Source of the DNA: Persicaria tinctoria
Taxonomy: Eukaryota; Streptophyta; Magnoliopsida; Caryophyllales; Polygonaceae
Assembly: GCA_037127255.1 (NCBI GenBank)
Contig: JBANSL010000010.1
Location: 31,741,120-31,805,119 of the forward strand
Direction of reading: 5' to 3'
DNA length: 64,000 bases
This document shows, piece by piece, positions 23,358 to 35,800 of this stretch. Each line of letters opens with the position of its first letter. Position 1 is the stretch's first letter. The position numbers were made by a program, and so were the translations under genes. The notes beneath the pieces were generated by a model. That model was not told the DNA's origin, did no database searches, and saw nothing but the letters and a program-made list of their open reading frames with translations.

Positions 23358-24538
23358 GTTAAGTACAGTACGTCGTTAAGAGATGATTGTTGTCACCAAA
23401 TGGAAAACCCTAGGACAAGGGAAGCAAAAACCTTATAAGGGCTAATGAGAAGCCAAAATAAATGTGATAACAGTTCTCTTCTAATACATGAATGGGTAAG
23501 AGGGTCATAGATGTTGTAATCAAAATAAAAATAGTATCATAGCCACTGTCACCACTATAAAAACATGGTCATACACACTGTAATCAAAGGGAAATCATAT
23601 GATAAGGGAAGCACAAACCATATAGGGGCTAATGAGAAGCCAAAATAAATGTGTTGACAATTCTCATCTAATACATGAATGGGCAAGAGGGTCATAGACA
23701 TTGTAATCAAAATAAAAACAGTGTCATAACCACTGTCACCACTATAAAAACAAAGTCATAGACACTGTAATAAAAAATAAAACCCTATAGACGTTGTAAC
23801 CAAAATAAAAACAGCTTTATAGACACTGTCATCACTATGAAAAAAGGTTCATAGACACTGTAATCAAAGGAAAATCCTAGGAAAAGGGAAGCACAAACCC
23901 TATAGGGGCTAATGAGAAGCCAAAATACATGTGGTGACATTTCTCCTCTATATATGAATGGTTAAGAGGATCATAGACGTTGTAAGCAAAATAAAAATAA
24001 GGTCATAGACACTGTAACCACTATTAAAATATGGTCATAGACACTGTAATCATAAGGAAAACCCTATAAACGTTGTAGCCAATATAAGAACAGCTTTATA
24101 GACACTGTCACCACTATTGAAATAGGGTCATAGACACTATCACCACTATAAAAACATGGTCATACACACTGTAATCAAAGGGAAATCATATGATAAGGGA
24201 AGCACAAACCCTATAAAGGCTAATGAGAATCCAAAATAAATGGGTTGACAGTTCTCATCTAATACATGAATGGGTAAGAGGGTCATAGACACTGTAATCA
24301 AAATAAAAACAGTGTCATAGCCACTGTCACCACTATAAAAACAAAGTCATAGACCCTGTAATCAAAAGGAAAACCCTATAGATGCTGTAACCAAAATAAA
24401 AACAACTTTATAGACATTGTCACCACTATGAAAAAAGGTTCATAGATATTGTAATCAAAGGAAAACCCTATGAAAAGGGAAGCACGAACCCTAAAAGGGC
24501 TAATGAGAAGCCAAAAAAACATGTGATGTACAGTATAG

Positions 24539-24616
24539 TTTAGGGTTTAGGGTTAAGTCTTTAGGGTTTAGGGCCAAGGCCCTAAACCCTAAATCCTAAA
24601 CCCTAAACCCTAAAAT
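24539..24616. repeat. Interstitial telomere-type fold-back (module 2)
   Basis: TTTAGGG units, AAGTCT, more TTTAGGG, a GGCCAAGGCC centre, then CCCTAAA units. The flanks (GTGATGTACAGTATAG and AAGTACAGTACGTCGTTAAG) match module 1. Confidence 0.9.
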
Positions 24617-25129
24617 GTTAAGTACAGTACGTCGTTAAGAGATGATTACTGTCATCAAATGGAAAACCCTAGGACATGGTAAGCACAAACCCTAAAGGGG
24701 ATAATGAGAAGCCAAAAGACATTAGGTGGACAGTTCATCTTCAATATATGAATGGGTAAGAGAGTCATAGGCACTGTCACCACTATGAAAACAAGGTCAT
24801 AGACACTGTAATCAAAATAAAAACAAATGAAAAAAGGGTCAAAGAGGGTCAAAGACACTGTAATCAAAGGAAAACCCTAAGACAAGGGAGACACAAACCC
24901 TATAGGGGCTAATGAGAAGCCAAAATAAATGTTGTGACAATTCTCCTCTAATACATGAATGGATAAGAGGGGCATAGGCACTGTAATCAAAATAAAAATA
25001 GTGTCATAGCCACTGTCACCACTGTAAAAACAAAGTCATAGACATTGTAATCAAAACGAAAACCCTATAGACGTTGTAACCAAAATAAAAACCGCTTTAT
25101 AAACACTGTCACCACTATTAAAAAAGGTT

Positions 25130-27160
25130 CATAGACACTGTAATAAAAGGAAAATCCTAGAAAAAGGGAAGCACAAACCCTATAAGGGCTAATGAGAAGC
25201 CAAATTAAATATATGTGGTGGTAATTTTCCTCTAATATATGAATGAGTAGGAGAGTTATAGACTCATAGACACTGTAACCAAAATGAAAATAAGGTCATT
25301 GACACTGTCACCACTATATAAAAAAGGGTCGTAGACACTGTAACCAAAGAAAAACAAGGTCATAGACACTGTAACCAAAATAAAAACAGGATTATAGACG
25401 TTGTAACCACTATAAAATCCGCGTCACAGACACTATCACAACTAATTTTTTTTTTGAGTATTATATGATAAGTCTATAATTAAATAAACAAAATATAAAC
25501 ATTATTCTAAATTTCTCATCTTCCGAAGTACATGTTATTTCAAAGAAAAAAAAATCAAGTCATTGCATTCACATACATATTCCGAAGTACATGTTATTTT
25601 AATTAAAAAAAAATCAAATCCCTGCAAACACATACATTTACTTTCACCTCACTGTAATCAACTTCACATTTGCAAGTTTAATCACTGTAATCCAAGTTTA
25701 ATCTATGCACACATGACACATCCACTCTTATTCGCAAATTAATCACTAATACACTGTAATCAATAACACTTCATCTGGAAGTAGAGCCACGGGAAGACGA
25801 GAATTAGAGATGTAATCAGTAATACTGTAATCAGTAACACTTCATCTTCTCCAATCGTCCACCAATGGACTCAATTCGAGGCGGCGACGACGGGGACAGA
25901 GCAGAGAGAAAAGGAGCAGGGCAACGACGGCGACGGAATTACACAGAAATGGAAGGGGAATTGAACTCGCAGTCGTCTCCACAACTCCATCCATCGCCGT
26001 CGTCGTCGTCTCGCCGATCTCGAAGAGGAAATTGAGTAATCGGCCAAAACCTAACCAAATTGCCATGGCAGCCGGATCTAAGTTGCAGGAGCCCCGTAGC
26101 AATCGCCATGGCCGCCGATGGCTGGAAACGGCCAGAAATCGAGGCACAAACCCTATATAAAAAAGGAAAATCCTAGAAAACGGGAAGCACAAACCCTATA
26201 AGGGCTAATGAGAAGCCAAATTAAATATATGTGGTGGTAATTTTCCTCTAATATATGAATGAGTAGGAGAGTTATAGACTCATAGACACTATAACCAAAA
26301 TGAAAATAAGGTCATTGACACTGTCACCACTATATAAAAAAGGGTCGTAGACACTATAACCAAAGAAAAACAAGGTCATAGACACTGTAACCAAAATAAA
26401 AACAGGATTATAGACGTTGTAACCACTATAAAATCCGCGTCACGGACACTATCACAACTAATTTTTTTTTTGAGTATTATATGATAAGTCTATAATTAAA
26501 TAAACAAAATATAAACATTATTCTAAATTTCTCATCTTCCGAAGTACATGTTATTTCAAAGAAAAAAAATCAAGTCATTGCATTCACATACATATTCCGA
26601 AGTACATGTTATTTTAATTAAAAAAAAATCAAATCCCTGCAAACACATACATTTACTTTCACCTCACTGTAATCAACTTCACATTTGCAAGTTTAATCAC
26701 TGTAATCCAAGTTTAATCTATGCACACATGACACATCCACTCTTATTCGCAAATTAATCACTAATACACTGTAATCAATAACACTTCATCTGGAAGTAGA
26801 GCCACGGGAAGACGAGAATTAGAGATGTAATCAGTAATACTGTAATCAGTAACACTTCATCTTCTCCAATCGTCCACCAATGGACTCAATTCGAGGCGGC
26901 GACGACGGGGACAGAGCAGAGAGAAAAGGAGCAGGGCAACGACGGCGACGGAATTACACAGAAATGGAAGGGGAATTGAACTCGCAGTCGTCTCCACAAC
27001 TCCATCCATCGCCGTCGTCGTCGTCTCGCCGATCTCGAAGAGGAAATTGAGTAATCGGCCAAAACCTAACCAAATTGCCATGGCAGCCGGATCTAAGTTG
27101 CAGGAGCCCCGTAGCAATCGCCATGGCCGCCGATGGCTGGAAACGGCCAGAAATCGAGGC
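25130..27160 (+). repeat. Tandem duplication of a 1.015-kb unit
   Basis: 25130-26145 is repeated at 26146-27160 with about five differences seen by eye. The unit joins the end of the minirepeat array to a GC-rich gene-like block (GGCGGCGACGACGGGGACAG ...). The junction falls at CACAAACCCTATA, a motif of the array, which suggests unequal exchange. The GC-rich block is open on the minus strand in both copies, but no protein family is recognised. Confidence 0.88.
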
Positions 27161-27417
27161 TCGAACCGCCGGTGGCAGATGCGTCGACCTCACAAATTGA
27201 GGGAGGAGAAGCAACCGCCACTAGCAACAGAAGAGGGAGGAGAAGGGAGGCCGATTCCGACTCCGCTGGTGGCCGATTCCGACTCCGCTGCCTTTAGGAC
27301 TAGCAAAGAACTCCGCTGGTGGCTTCTCCTCCGCTGGTCGCCGGTGGAATGCAAAGTGAAGGAATGGGAGTCGGGAGAAGGGAGGAAGGGCAGAGAAATT
27401 AGGGTTAAATTAGAACG

Positions 27418-27503
27418 GGGGTACTCTTGGTATTATGAAAAAAATTTGGTCATTTACTAGCAAAGAAAAGCCTTTTGGCCATTTAGTAATTGGTCCAAAG
27501 GCC
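27418..27503 (-). repeat. Inner inverted end, left copy
   Basis: GGTACTCTTGGTATTATGAA, then TTTACTAGCAAAGAAAAG, GGCCATTTAGTAATT and CAAAGGC. Nearly the same sequence in reverse complement lies at 27678-27768. The style (GGCCATTTAGTAA) resembles the outer ends and MULE termini. Confidence 0.75.
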
Positions 27504-27677
27504 GAACTCTTCATATCTATATATTTTTCTCATTATTATTTTTATAATGATCTACACAAATCAAACCTATTCATTTGTTTCTACTTTCACAACGATTAAC
27601 AAAATTAATAACTACTACGTACTATCCAAGTGTTCCATAATTTGGAGGTTATCCAATCATTAAAAAAAAAAAAAATT

Positions 27678-27768
27678 AGCCTTTGAACCAAATTACTAAA
27701 TGTCCTAAATACTTTTCTTTGCTAGTAAATGGCCAAAATATTTTCATAATACCAAGAGTACCCCTACT
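27678..27768 (+). repeat. Inner inverted end, right copy
   Basis: Reverse complement of 27418-27503 over about 80 bp at roughly 85-90% by eye. The 174-bp AT-rich spacer between the two copies (27504-27677) has no other feature. Confidence 0.75.
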
Positions 27769-27779
27769 TCTATTTTCCC

Positions 27780-28915
27780 CCAAATCCTTCCCGTTTCATT
27801 TAGATCCAGGACACAATCGCTTCTGCGAGCAAGAGAAACTGGAGAGGGAGAACGCATCACAGATCTGACTCCTCACAGCCGCAGCCGCATCCGCATCCGT
27901 CGCCGTCGTCTCTAGTCGCCTCCCTCCTGGCTGTTGAACCCTCGCCTTCCATCTCTTATGTTGTTGGCCATGACGATGATTCCAGGAGCGCCGACATCTT
28001 GGTCGACGGCAACAACAGTATCGCAACCTCCTCCCTGAGTGATGCCAGCCCCGAATTCGTCCAGTCGAGCCCTACAGCCCGGGAGTGAAGAGCGAACAAC
28101 TTCGCGGATCTTCCTGCATCTACCGTCGATGAGAGCAGCCATGGTCGCTGCTGCAACCGAGGAGGTTTTCATCCGGTAGATGTAGATCTATTCCTCCTCT
28201 TGTGCTCTTGCTATCCCCTGCTGTAGAACGAGAGAACACAAACTTCAGATACTCCGTCGATATCCCGCTCCTCTCTATCGCCCGCTCTATCCTCATCCTC
28301 TGTAATTAGTTAAGTAATTAGCATCTATTTTTACCAATTCGCTTACAATCGATCTCGATTGGTGCGGCAATCAAGGTGCTTACAGGAGAGTGCTACCTAG
28401 CTTTCCATCATCAACCATGAGGTCCAGGAGGAAGTACTTTCTTTTTTACTATTTTTTGCAATTAGCTTGTGTAGCTAATGAAGCGTGTGAAGAATTGGAA
28501 GTAGCTAACAAAAACCCTCTGCTAAGGAGACTTGTAAGTACTTGGTGACAATGATCTCAATTGCTGCCGAAACCATTATGCTTTTGGAATGTTTTCTCAT
28601 AACAGGGTGTAAAATTATTCATGCTATGAATTTTGAATATATGACCACTTTTGTTTTTGACATATGGTGAATAAGCTGCTAAAAATTTCACTTTTCATGA
28701 TCTTTAAATAATATCGAAAACCTCGAATAGTGCAGCAGTAGCAAACCTTGTTTGCACAGGGTGATAATAAGGGAAATACTATTGGTAACAGTGTTGTTAT
28801 TATACAAAATGAAGGTATTTCCATCACATCACACATCTGAGCATCTTTCCATGAACATGCAGGTTTCATAATTTATTCATCAATTTGTTTCCCTGTAACT
28901 TGCAATTTTCCTTTC
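27780..28915. other. Gene-like block and unassigned DNA in the right arm
   Basis: 27.8-28.3 kb is GC-rich with open Ser/Ala/Gly-rich frames on the minus strand, comparable in position to the GC-rich block in the left arm but not obviously the same sequence. 28.3-28.9 kb shows no feature. No protein family is recognised. Confidence 0.4.
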
Positions 28916-29277
28916 ATCCTCTGATTACAGTGTCTTTGATCCTTTTTTCATAGTTGTGACAGTGCCTATAATCCTGTTTTTATTTTGGTTACAACGTCTA
29001 TAGGGTTTCCTTTGATTACCGTGTCTATGACTTTTTTTTTCCATAGTGGTGACAGTGTCTATGACCCGGTTTTTATAGTGGTGACAGTGTCTATTATCCT
29101 GTTTTCATAGTGATGACAGTGTCTATAACTCTCTTACCCATTCATATATTGAAGAAGAATTGTCCACCTAATGTCTTTTGGCTTCTCATTAGCCCTTTTA
29201 GGGTTTGTGCTTACCTTGTCATAGGGTTTTCCATTTGATGACAGCAATCATCTCTTAACGACGTACTGTACTAAACA

Positions 29278-29332
29278 TTTTAGGGTTTAGGGTTTAGGAT
29301 TTAGGGTTTAGGGCCGACGTAACCCTAAACCA
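29278..29332. repeat. Interstitial telomere-type fold-back (module 3)
   Basis: TTTAGGG units, then GGGCCGACGT and AACCCTAAAC. The flanks are the reverse complements of those at module 1, including CATATTGTACATCACATG. Confidence 0.88.
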
Positions 29333-29920
29333 TATTGTACATCACATGTTCTTTCGGCTTCTCATTAGCCCCTATAGGGTTTGTGCTTCCCTTTTCCTAG
29401 GGGTTTCCTTTGATTACAGTGTCTATGAACCTTTTTTCATATTGGTGACATTGTCTATAAAGCTGTTTTTATTTTTGTTACAACGTCTATAGGGTTTTCC
29501 TTTTGATTACAGTTTCTATGGCTTTATTTTTATAGTGGTGACAGTGGCTATGACACTGTTTTTATTTTGATTACAGTGTCTATGACCCTCTTACCCATTC
29601 ATGTATTAGATGAGAATTGTCAACACATTTATTTTGGCTTCTCATTAGCCCCTATAGGGTGTGTGCTTCCCTTATCATATGATTTCCCTTTGATTACAGT
29701 GTTTATGACCATGTTTTTATAGTGGTGACAGTGGCTATGATACTATTTTTATTTTGATTACAACATCTATGACCCTCTTATCCATTCATGTATTAGAGGA
29801 GAACTATTATCACATTTATTTTGGCTTCTCATTAGCCCCTATAGGGTTTGTGCTTCCCTTGTCATAGGGTTTTCCATTTGGTGACAACAATCATCTCTTA
29901 ACGACGTACTGTACTTAACA

Positions 29921-29980
29921 TTTTAGGGTTTAGGGTCTTGGCCCTAAACCCTAAAGACTTAACCCTAAACCCTAAACCAT
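29921..29980. repeat. Interstitial telomere-type fold-back (module 4)
   Basis: TTTTAGGGTTTAGGG, TCTTGG, CCCTAAACCCTAAAG, ACTTAACCCTAAACCCTAAA. It shares the AGACTTAACCCTAAACCC arrangement with the reverse complement of module 2. Confidence 0.88.
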
Positions 29981-31700
29981 ACTGTACATCACATGTTTTT
30001 TTGGCTTCTCATTAGCCCTTTTAAGGTTTGTGCTTCCCTTTTCCTAGGGTTTTCCTTTGATTACAGTGTCTATGAACCTTTTTTAATAGTGGTGACAGTG
30101 TCTACAAAGCTGTTTTTTTTTGTTACATCATCTACAGTGTTTTTCTTTTGATTACAATGTCTATGACTTGTTTTTTATAGTGGTGACAGTGGCCATGACA
30201 CTGTTTTTATTTTGATTACAGTGTCTATGACCCTCTTACCCATTCATGTATTACCCCGTTCATGTATTTTGACTTCTCATAGGCCCTAAAGGGTTTGTGT
30301 CTCCCTTTGCCCTAGGGTTTTCTTTTGATTACAGTGTTTATTATCCCGTTTTTATAGTGGTGACAGTGTTTATGACTCTGTTTTAATAATGGTGGCAACG
30401 TCTATATGATTTTTCTTTGGTTACAGTGTCTATGACCCTGTTTTTATAGTGGTGACAGTGTCTTTGACCCTATTTTTATTTTGATTACAGCGTCTATGAC
30501 CCTCTTACCCATTCATATATTAGAGCAGAACTGTCACCACGTTTATTTTGTCTTCTCATTAGCCCTATAGGGGTTGTGCTTCCTTTATCATATGATTTCT
30601 CTTTGATTACAGTGTCTATGATAATGTTTTTATAGTGGTGGAAACGTCTATATGATTTTTCTTTGGTTACAGTGTCTATGAACCTTTTTTCATAGTGGTG
30701 ACAATGTCTATAAAGCTGTTTTTATTTTGGTTACATCGTCTATAGGGTTTTCCTTTTGATTACAGTGTATTTGACCGTGTTTTTATAGTGGTTACAGTGT
30801 CTATGATCCTATTTTTATTTTGCTTACAGCATCTATGACCCTCTTAACCATTCATATGTTATAGGAGAATTGTCACCACATGTATTTTGGTTTCTCATTA
30901 GCCCCTATAGGGTTTGTGCTTCCGTTGTCCTATGGTTTTTCTTTTGATTACAGTGTCTATGACTTGGTTTTTATAGTGGTGACAGTGTCATAGCCACTGT
31001 TTTTTTTATAGTGGTTACAATAGTAGTTACATTTTTATTTATTTTTATTTTGGCGACACTAATTTAAAAAAATCTAAAAAATTAGAAATTAGAAATTAGA
31101 GAACAACTGTCAACACATGTATTTTGGCTTCTCATTAGCCCTTATAGGGTTTGTGCTTCCCTTTTCCTAGGATTTTCTTTTTATTACAGTGTTTATGAAC
31201 CTTTTTTCATAGTGGAGACAATGTCTATAAAGCTGTTTTTATTTTGGTTACATCGTCTATAGGGTTTTCCTTTTGATTACAGTGTATTTGACCGTGTTTT
31301 TATAGTGGTTACAGTGTCTATGATCCTATTTTTATTTTGCTTACAGCATCTATGACCCTCTTAACCATTCATATGTTATAGGAGAATCGTCACCACATGC
31401 ATTTTGGTTTCTCATTAGTCCCTATAAGGTTTATACTTCCCTCGTCCTAGGGTTTTCCTTTGGTTACAGTGCCTATGATCCTATTTTTATTTTGCTTACA
31501 ACGTTTATGACCCTCTTACTCATTCATATATTAGAGAAGAACCGTCACCATATTTATTTTGGCTTCTCATTGGCCTCTATAGGGGTTGTGCTTCCTTTAT
31601 CATATGATTTCCCTTTGATTACAGTGTCTATGACCACGTTTTTATAGTGGTGACAATATCTATGACTTTATTTTTATTATGGTGACAATAGTAGTTACAT

Positions 31701-32380
31701 TTTTAATTTTTTAACGGAGATTACGCGAGTTAGAACAACTTCTAAAACTGTGGGATAATTTCTGAAATTTTAGAAACTAACGCAGGGGCATATTTTATAA
31801 AAACAGAAATTCTGGGAGGTTTTGCGTAATTAGTCTTCTTCTTCCCCCATCTCGACGCAGCCTTAACAGTGATTTTCGCCGATCTTCCGACGGCTCATTC
31901 TCCTTACACGGAGCTTCGTTTGACGCGTATGACCTATCAAACTGACGAGTGCAATCTCTACTTCAGCATCATTGTGTTTATTTTGTCGAAGAATCATCTC
32001 AAACACCGAGACGAGTGCTTGAACAGGGGCTGCTAAGCGGTTCTCATGGCCAGATCTCGCTTCGAGCATCCATGGCCAGATCTCGCTTCGAGCATCCATT
32101 GCCAGATCTCGCTTCGACGTTTTTCCCTTTGAATTCCTCCACCAACGTCGCAGCCATGGCTGCCACCGACGTCGAGTATTATCAATGTAGTTGGAGACGG
32201 GCAGGAGGGGGTTTGAGGGGTCGGATTTGGCTGTAGTGGAAGAGCTCATCGACGGCGGAGAGAGAGGGGCGGTCGATGGAGGTGTGCAGCGAGGAGGCGG
32301 AAGGCCGGAGCTTGGAGACGGTATGCAGCGAGCGCTCCAAATTTTGGGTTTTAATTTGGGGGAGAAGGGGATGAAATAAG
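31701..32380 (-). other. Gene-like GC-rich block inside the right outer end
   Basis: An open minus-strand frame of 128 residues (32249-31863) includes VQALVSVFEMILRQNKHND and a locally repeated ARSEIWPWMLEARS segment. Three near-identical 28-bp units (GCCAGATCTCGCTTCGA) lie at 32050-32117. No family is recognised; a captured gene fragment is possible. Confidence 0.4.
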
Positions 32381-32480
32381 GGTAGGGGTAAAATTGGAAA
32401 AAGTGGACATTTACCTAATATTGTAACCCTTGTGTCCTATAACTTAATATTTGTTTCCAAAATGGCCACTTAGCAAAAAA
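32381..32480 (-). repeat. Right outer inverted end of the 12.3-kb structure
   Basis: Reverse complement of 20157-20257, sharing GCTAAGTGGCCATTTTGG, ACACAAGGGT, ACAATATTAGGTAA and CCAATTTTACCCCTACC in the same order. It is followed by a 19-A run (32475-32493). Confidence 0.68.
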
Positions 32481-32768
32481 AAAAAAAAAAAACCCAAAAA
32501 AATGGTTCTCATATATATATATATTTGTGGTACACTAGTTAAATCGCGACCTTAGTTGTTTAGACAAATTAATGAATTCATCGTAATGGGCCGGCCTTAA
32601 AATAAGTTTTGGGCCAATCAAGGTGGCCCAACCTGGGACTGCTCCTTCTTATTGTACAGACTACGAAACACTGTATCATTTTTCAACTAGAAAAAAAATA
32701 AATTTAATTCGATGTGAATAAAATATGATATTGGCGGTAAAAGGCGGGAACTGCCGAACTGAGTGAGC

Positions 32769-32772
<4 letters not shown>

Positions 32773-32805
<33 letters not shown>
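32773..32805. repeat. (GA)n microsatellite in the WD40 gene leader
   Basis: About 16 GA units lie 25 bp upstream of the start codon, so they are probably in the 5' UTR. Confidence 0.85.
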
Positions 32806-32808
<3 letters not shown>

Positions 32809-32829
32809 GCAAGCTAACGGGATTCACGA

Positions 32830-35800
32830 ATGGATAGGTACATGGTGCCGGTTGATCCTTCGCCGGAGTATACGAAACCAGCTCCAAGGTTAATTCAAAT
32901 CTCTCTGTGCCTCTTTTGATTTTGATTTTACACTGTTATGCAATTCATTAGGAATCTTACTGAAACCCTAATTTGTCATTCCAATTGATGTCTCGGTTTG
33001 GGATGGAATTGAAGGCCGAGGTGGAAGAGAGCGGCGGTTGAATTGACTGGACGTTTTGCATCGACTTATCGCAAGGACATTTCCACCTTGCTAGTTCAGT
33101 CTTATTACGAGGTTTTTCTACTTCATCAAAATTTGTAATCGTCTTTTACTTGTTCAATTCCGGTTCCTTTATTTTTTAAGCTTCTCTTGTTTTGGCTGAA
33201 AAAGGTTGGCGCGTTTCCTCATTTGTATCACATCAATGGAGCTCCATGTGCAACCCATGTACGTGGAATCACCGGTTCTCTTTTTTTTTTTTAACTCTAA
33301 TTCTTATTCTCCATACTTTAATTTGTGAGCTGTATGTATGATGTATCTGTATGCATTCCCCGGGAGAGTGTAGAGCAATCATAGGCTGACTGTCTTTTGA
33401 CAATGGTTATTTTGTGCTCAACTAATACAAACATATTTAACTGCTATATAGGTGAATAGGATTATGAATCCTGCGGCCATAAATCAGCAACTCTCTTTTG
33501 GGAGGTTAGACTTGTTTCCCATGTACAATTGCATTTTCATTATCTCCATTATCGTCCCTAAATTTTGTTGAGAAAATCTAAAAATATGCTCTTTTTTTTA
33601 ATGTGCACCGACCATTGTGATTGTTGATTTACTACAACACTTAATTACTTTTGGTCCGTTTTGGATAATCGATAATCTGCTGCTTTCCTCTCATCTTTCT
33701 CATTTTTTTCTCAGATATGGTGTATCTGCACTTGATTTTGACAACAAGGTGAGTTCTGAGAATGTGACTAGTGTTGCTATTTAGATCTGAAAATATTTAC
33801 ATCTTCTTAGGGAATAGGCTACTAGCTCTGTTTGACTGTTTTCATTTACGTGATTCCCATGTATATATGTTTTATTATCCAGGTTCTTAATACTCCGTAT
33901 TATTTAAGAATTGATAATGGAATTGGATCCTGTTCTCAACTTTACAGCATGTGTGAGTCTTCTTATTACTTGTGATTTTGAGACAGGGAATCTTCTTGGC
34001 ATCTGTAACCAAATCTGGGTGCTTGATGATTCATGACTTTGAAACTCTCTACTGCATGAGTAATGGAAGATCAAAATGTGAGTCTTGTGATTTCAGTTTG
34101 TTGTAAAAATGAGCCTTTTCTGTTTTCAAGTACATGATCATTTGGTGCTGTAACTTAAGAGATATGACATGCTTGTTAAAGGAAAGCTGTCATGCCTGAG
34201 CCCTGATGACATGTTCAAGTGTTGAATACTTGAAATGAGGCTTGATGTTAGGCGTAGAGATGGAAATCAACCCGCGGAGACCCGATCCATCCATTAATCC
34301 ACCCCGAATACGTGGATGAAAACCCGAATAAATGGATAAATTTGTGGATGTTGGATTAATGGATGATGGATCGGATCGGATATGGATGAAGGGGTGTCCA
34401 ATCCACCACCCGATCCACTAAAATTGTTTATTATATGAACTTTTATCATATGTTTTACGCAACTTATATATTATATGTGACTTTATTTGAGAGTTTGAGT
34501 TTTTATTTTTTGTGCAAGTTATGAATGATGAGTATTTTAAATTTAATATATTAAAATTTTATTTTTTTATTAAGTTTTATTTCCATTTAAAAAATTACGG
34601 TGAATATTTACATGAAATTTTCACCCATATATTTCACCCGATCCACCCAATAATCCGCGGATGATGGATGGATCGGATATGGATGCAAGGGTTAGTGGAT
34701 GATGGGTGGATCGGGTGGAGTAAATTTCTTAATGGATCGGGTGATGGAATGAGTACATCCACCCATAACCTGATCCATTTCCATCCCTTAGGCCAATGTT
34801 TATTTTTTTAAATTGATGGATTATGTAGATTGTGAACTTGACTTCGTTCAAACGTGTAATGATCATCTAGTTGGGGTTGGAGGACCAATATCTAGTTCTT
34901 CAGGCACATATCATTTGCTCCTGGTCTTTTTATTTGAAGAATTTTAATTTTCTACTTTTATAGCAAGGAAATTGTGGTATTTTTTTTTGTGTGTGTCAAC
35001 TGCTGGTGTATCGTTTCAGTGTTAGAGGACGAGGCAAAGCATCTGTTACACATTTTACCATGTCAACAACTCGATGCTATTCGATGGAACCCCACCAATC
35101 AGGATGAGGTGATGCTTTCATTTATCTACTATTTTAAGATACTAGGTCTTGCTCTTGCAACATATATGCTACAACTTGGATGTGGTTGTTGGCATTGCTC
35201 CATTAAGCTTTTCATTTTATTTGTTCAAGTTTAGAATCAGGTGTTTATTATTTCACCTACTTCGTGAGCCATGCATTTATGTTATCCTTCACATTTTTAT
35301 GAATCTAATGAAATCAGTCAAATGTTAGCTGATGCAGAATAACAATATTTGAATTTGCTATCTGCTTCATTGGTTTCATTCCTTGAATTGGTAAATAAAG
35401 AGCGGCCATTCCGGGGTTCGAACCGGGGACCTATGACTATTATCCACAAGTCCTTTCCGGTGAGCCATTCCGGAATGGTTTTCATTGGTTTCATTCCTTT
35501 TGCAGGTTGCATGCACATCTCTGAAACGAAATGAAGTGCTTATTTTTGATGTTGCTTATGTTTCTTCGGAGCCAGTTGAGGTGAACTTCTTTCTCTTTAC
35601 ATAATTATTTTTCTCCTTAACAATACCTTGTGTGTCTGTCTGTTATTTAATCAAGGAAATCTTTCTTCGTATTTGCCTAGTTCTAACCCTTAAGTGGACT
35701 GTTTGTGTGTTAATTTGTACCAACAAAGGTGCTGAAAAAGCGGCCCACTTTAACCATCCATGGTTGTGACGCATATAAGGGGTTATCAGATGTTATTTTT

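Larger units (their letters stand above)
21560..25440 (+). repeat. Left array of degenerate TCATAGACACTGT minirepeats
   Basis: About 3.9 kb in which 30-35-bp units such as GTCATAGACACTGTAATCAA and TGTCACCACTATAAAAACA recur in variable form. A roughly 105-bp module (AGGGAAGCACAAACCCTATA, GGGGCTAATGAGAAGCC, ATATGAATGGGTAAGAGGGT) is interspersed every 170-330 bp. The repeated CACTATAAAAA resembles CACTA-type ends, but MULE-like inverted ends bound the region. No transposase frame was found. Continued at 26165-26460 in a duplicated segment and mirrored at 28920-31700. Confidence 0.85.
28920..31700 (-). repeat. Right array of the same minirepeats, inverted
   Basis: The same units as 21560-25440 in reverse complement: GATTACAGTGTCTATGACC, TTTTTATAGTGGTGACAGTG, and the module GGCTTCTCATTAGCCC with GGGTTTGTGCTTCCCTT. 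About 2.8 kb. The opposite orientation makes the two arrays a potential giant stem. Confidence 0.85.

Noticed and set aside
23311..29980. Telomere repeats as a mark of an ancient chromosome fusion
   Set aside because: Four copies share identical flanks and lie within a dispersed repeat, so they spread with it.
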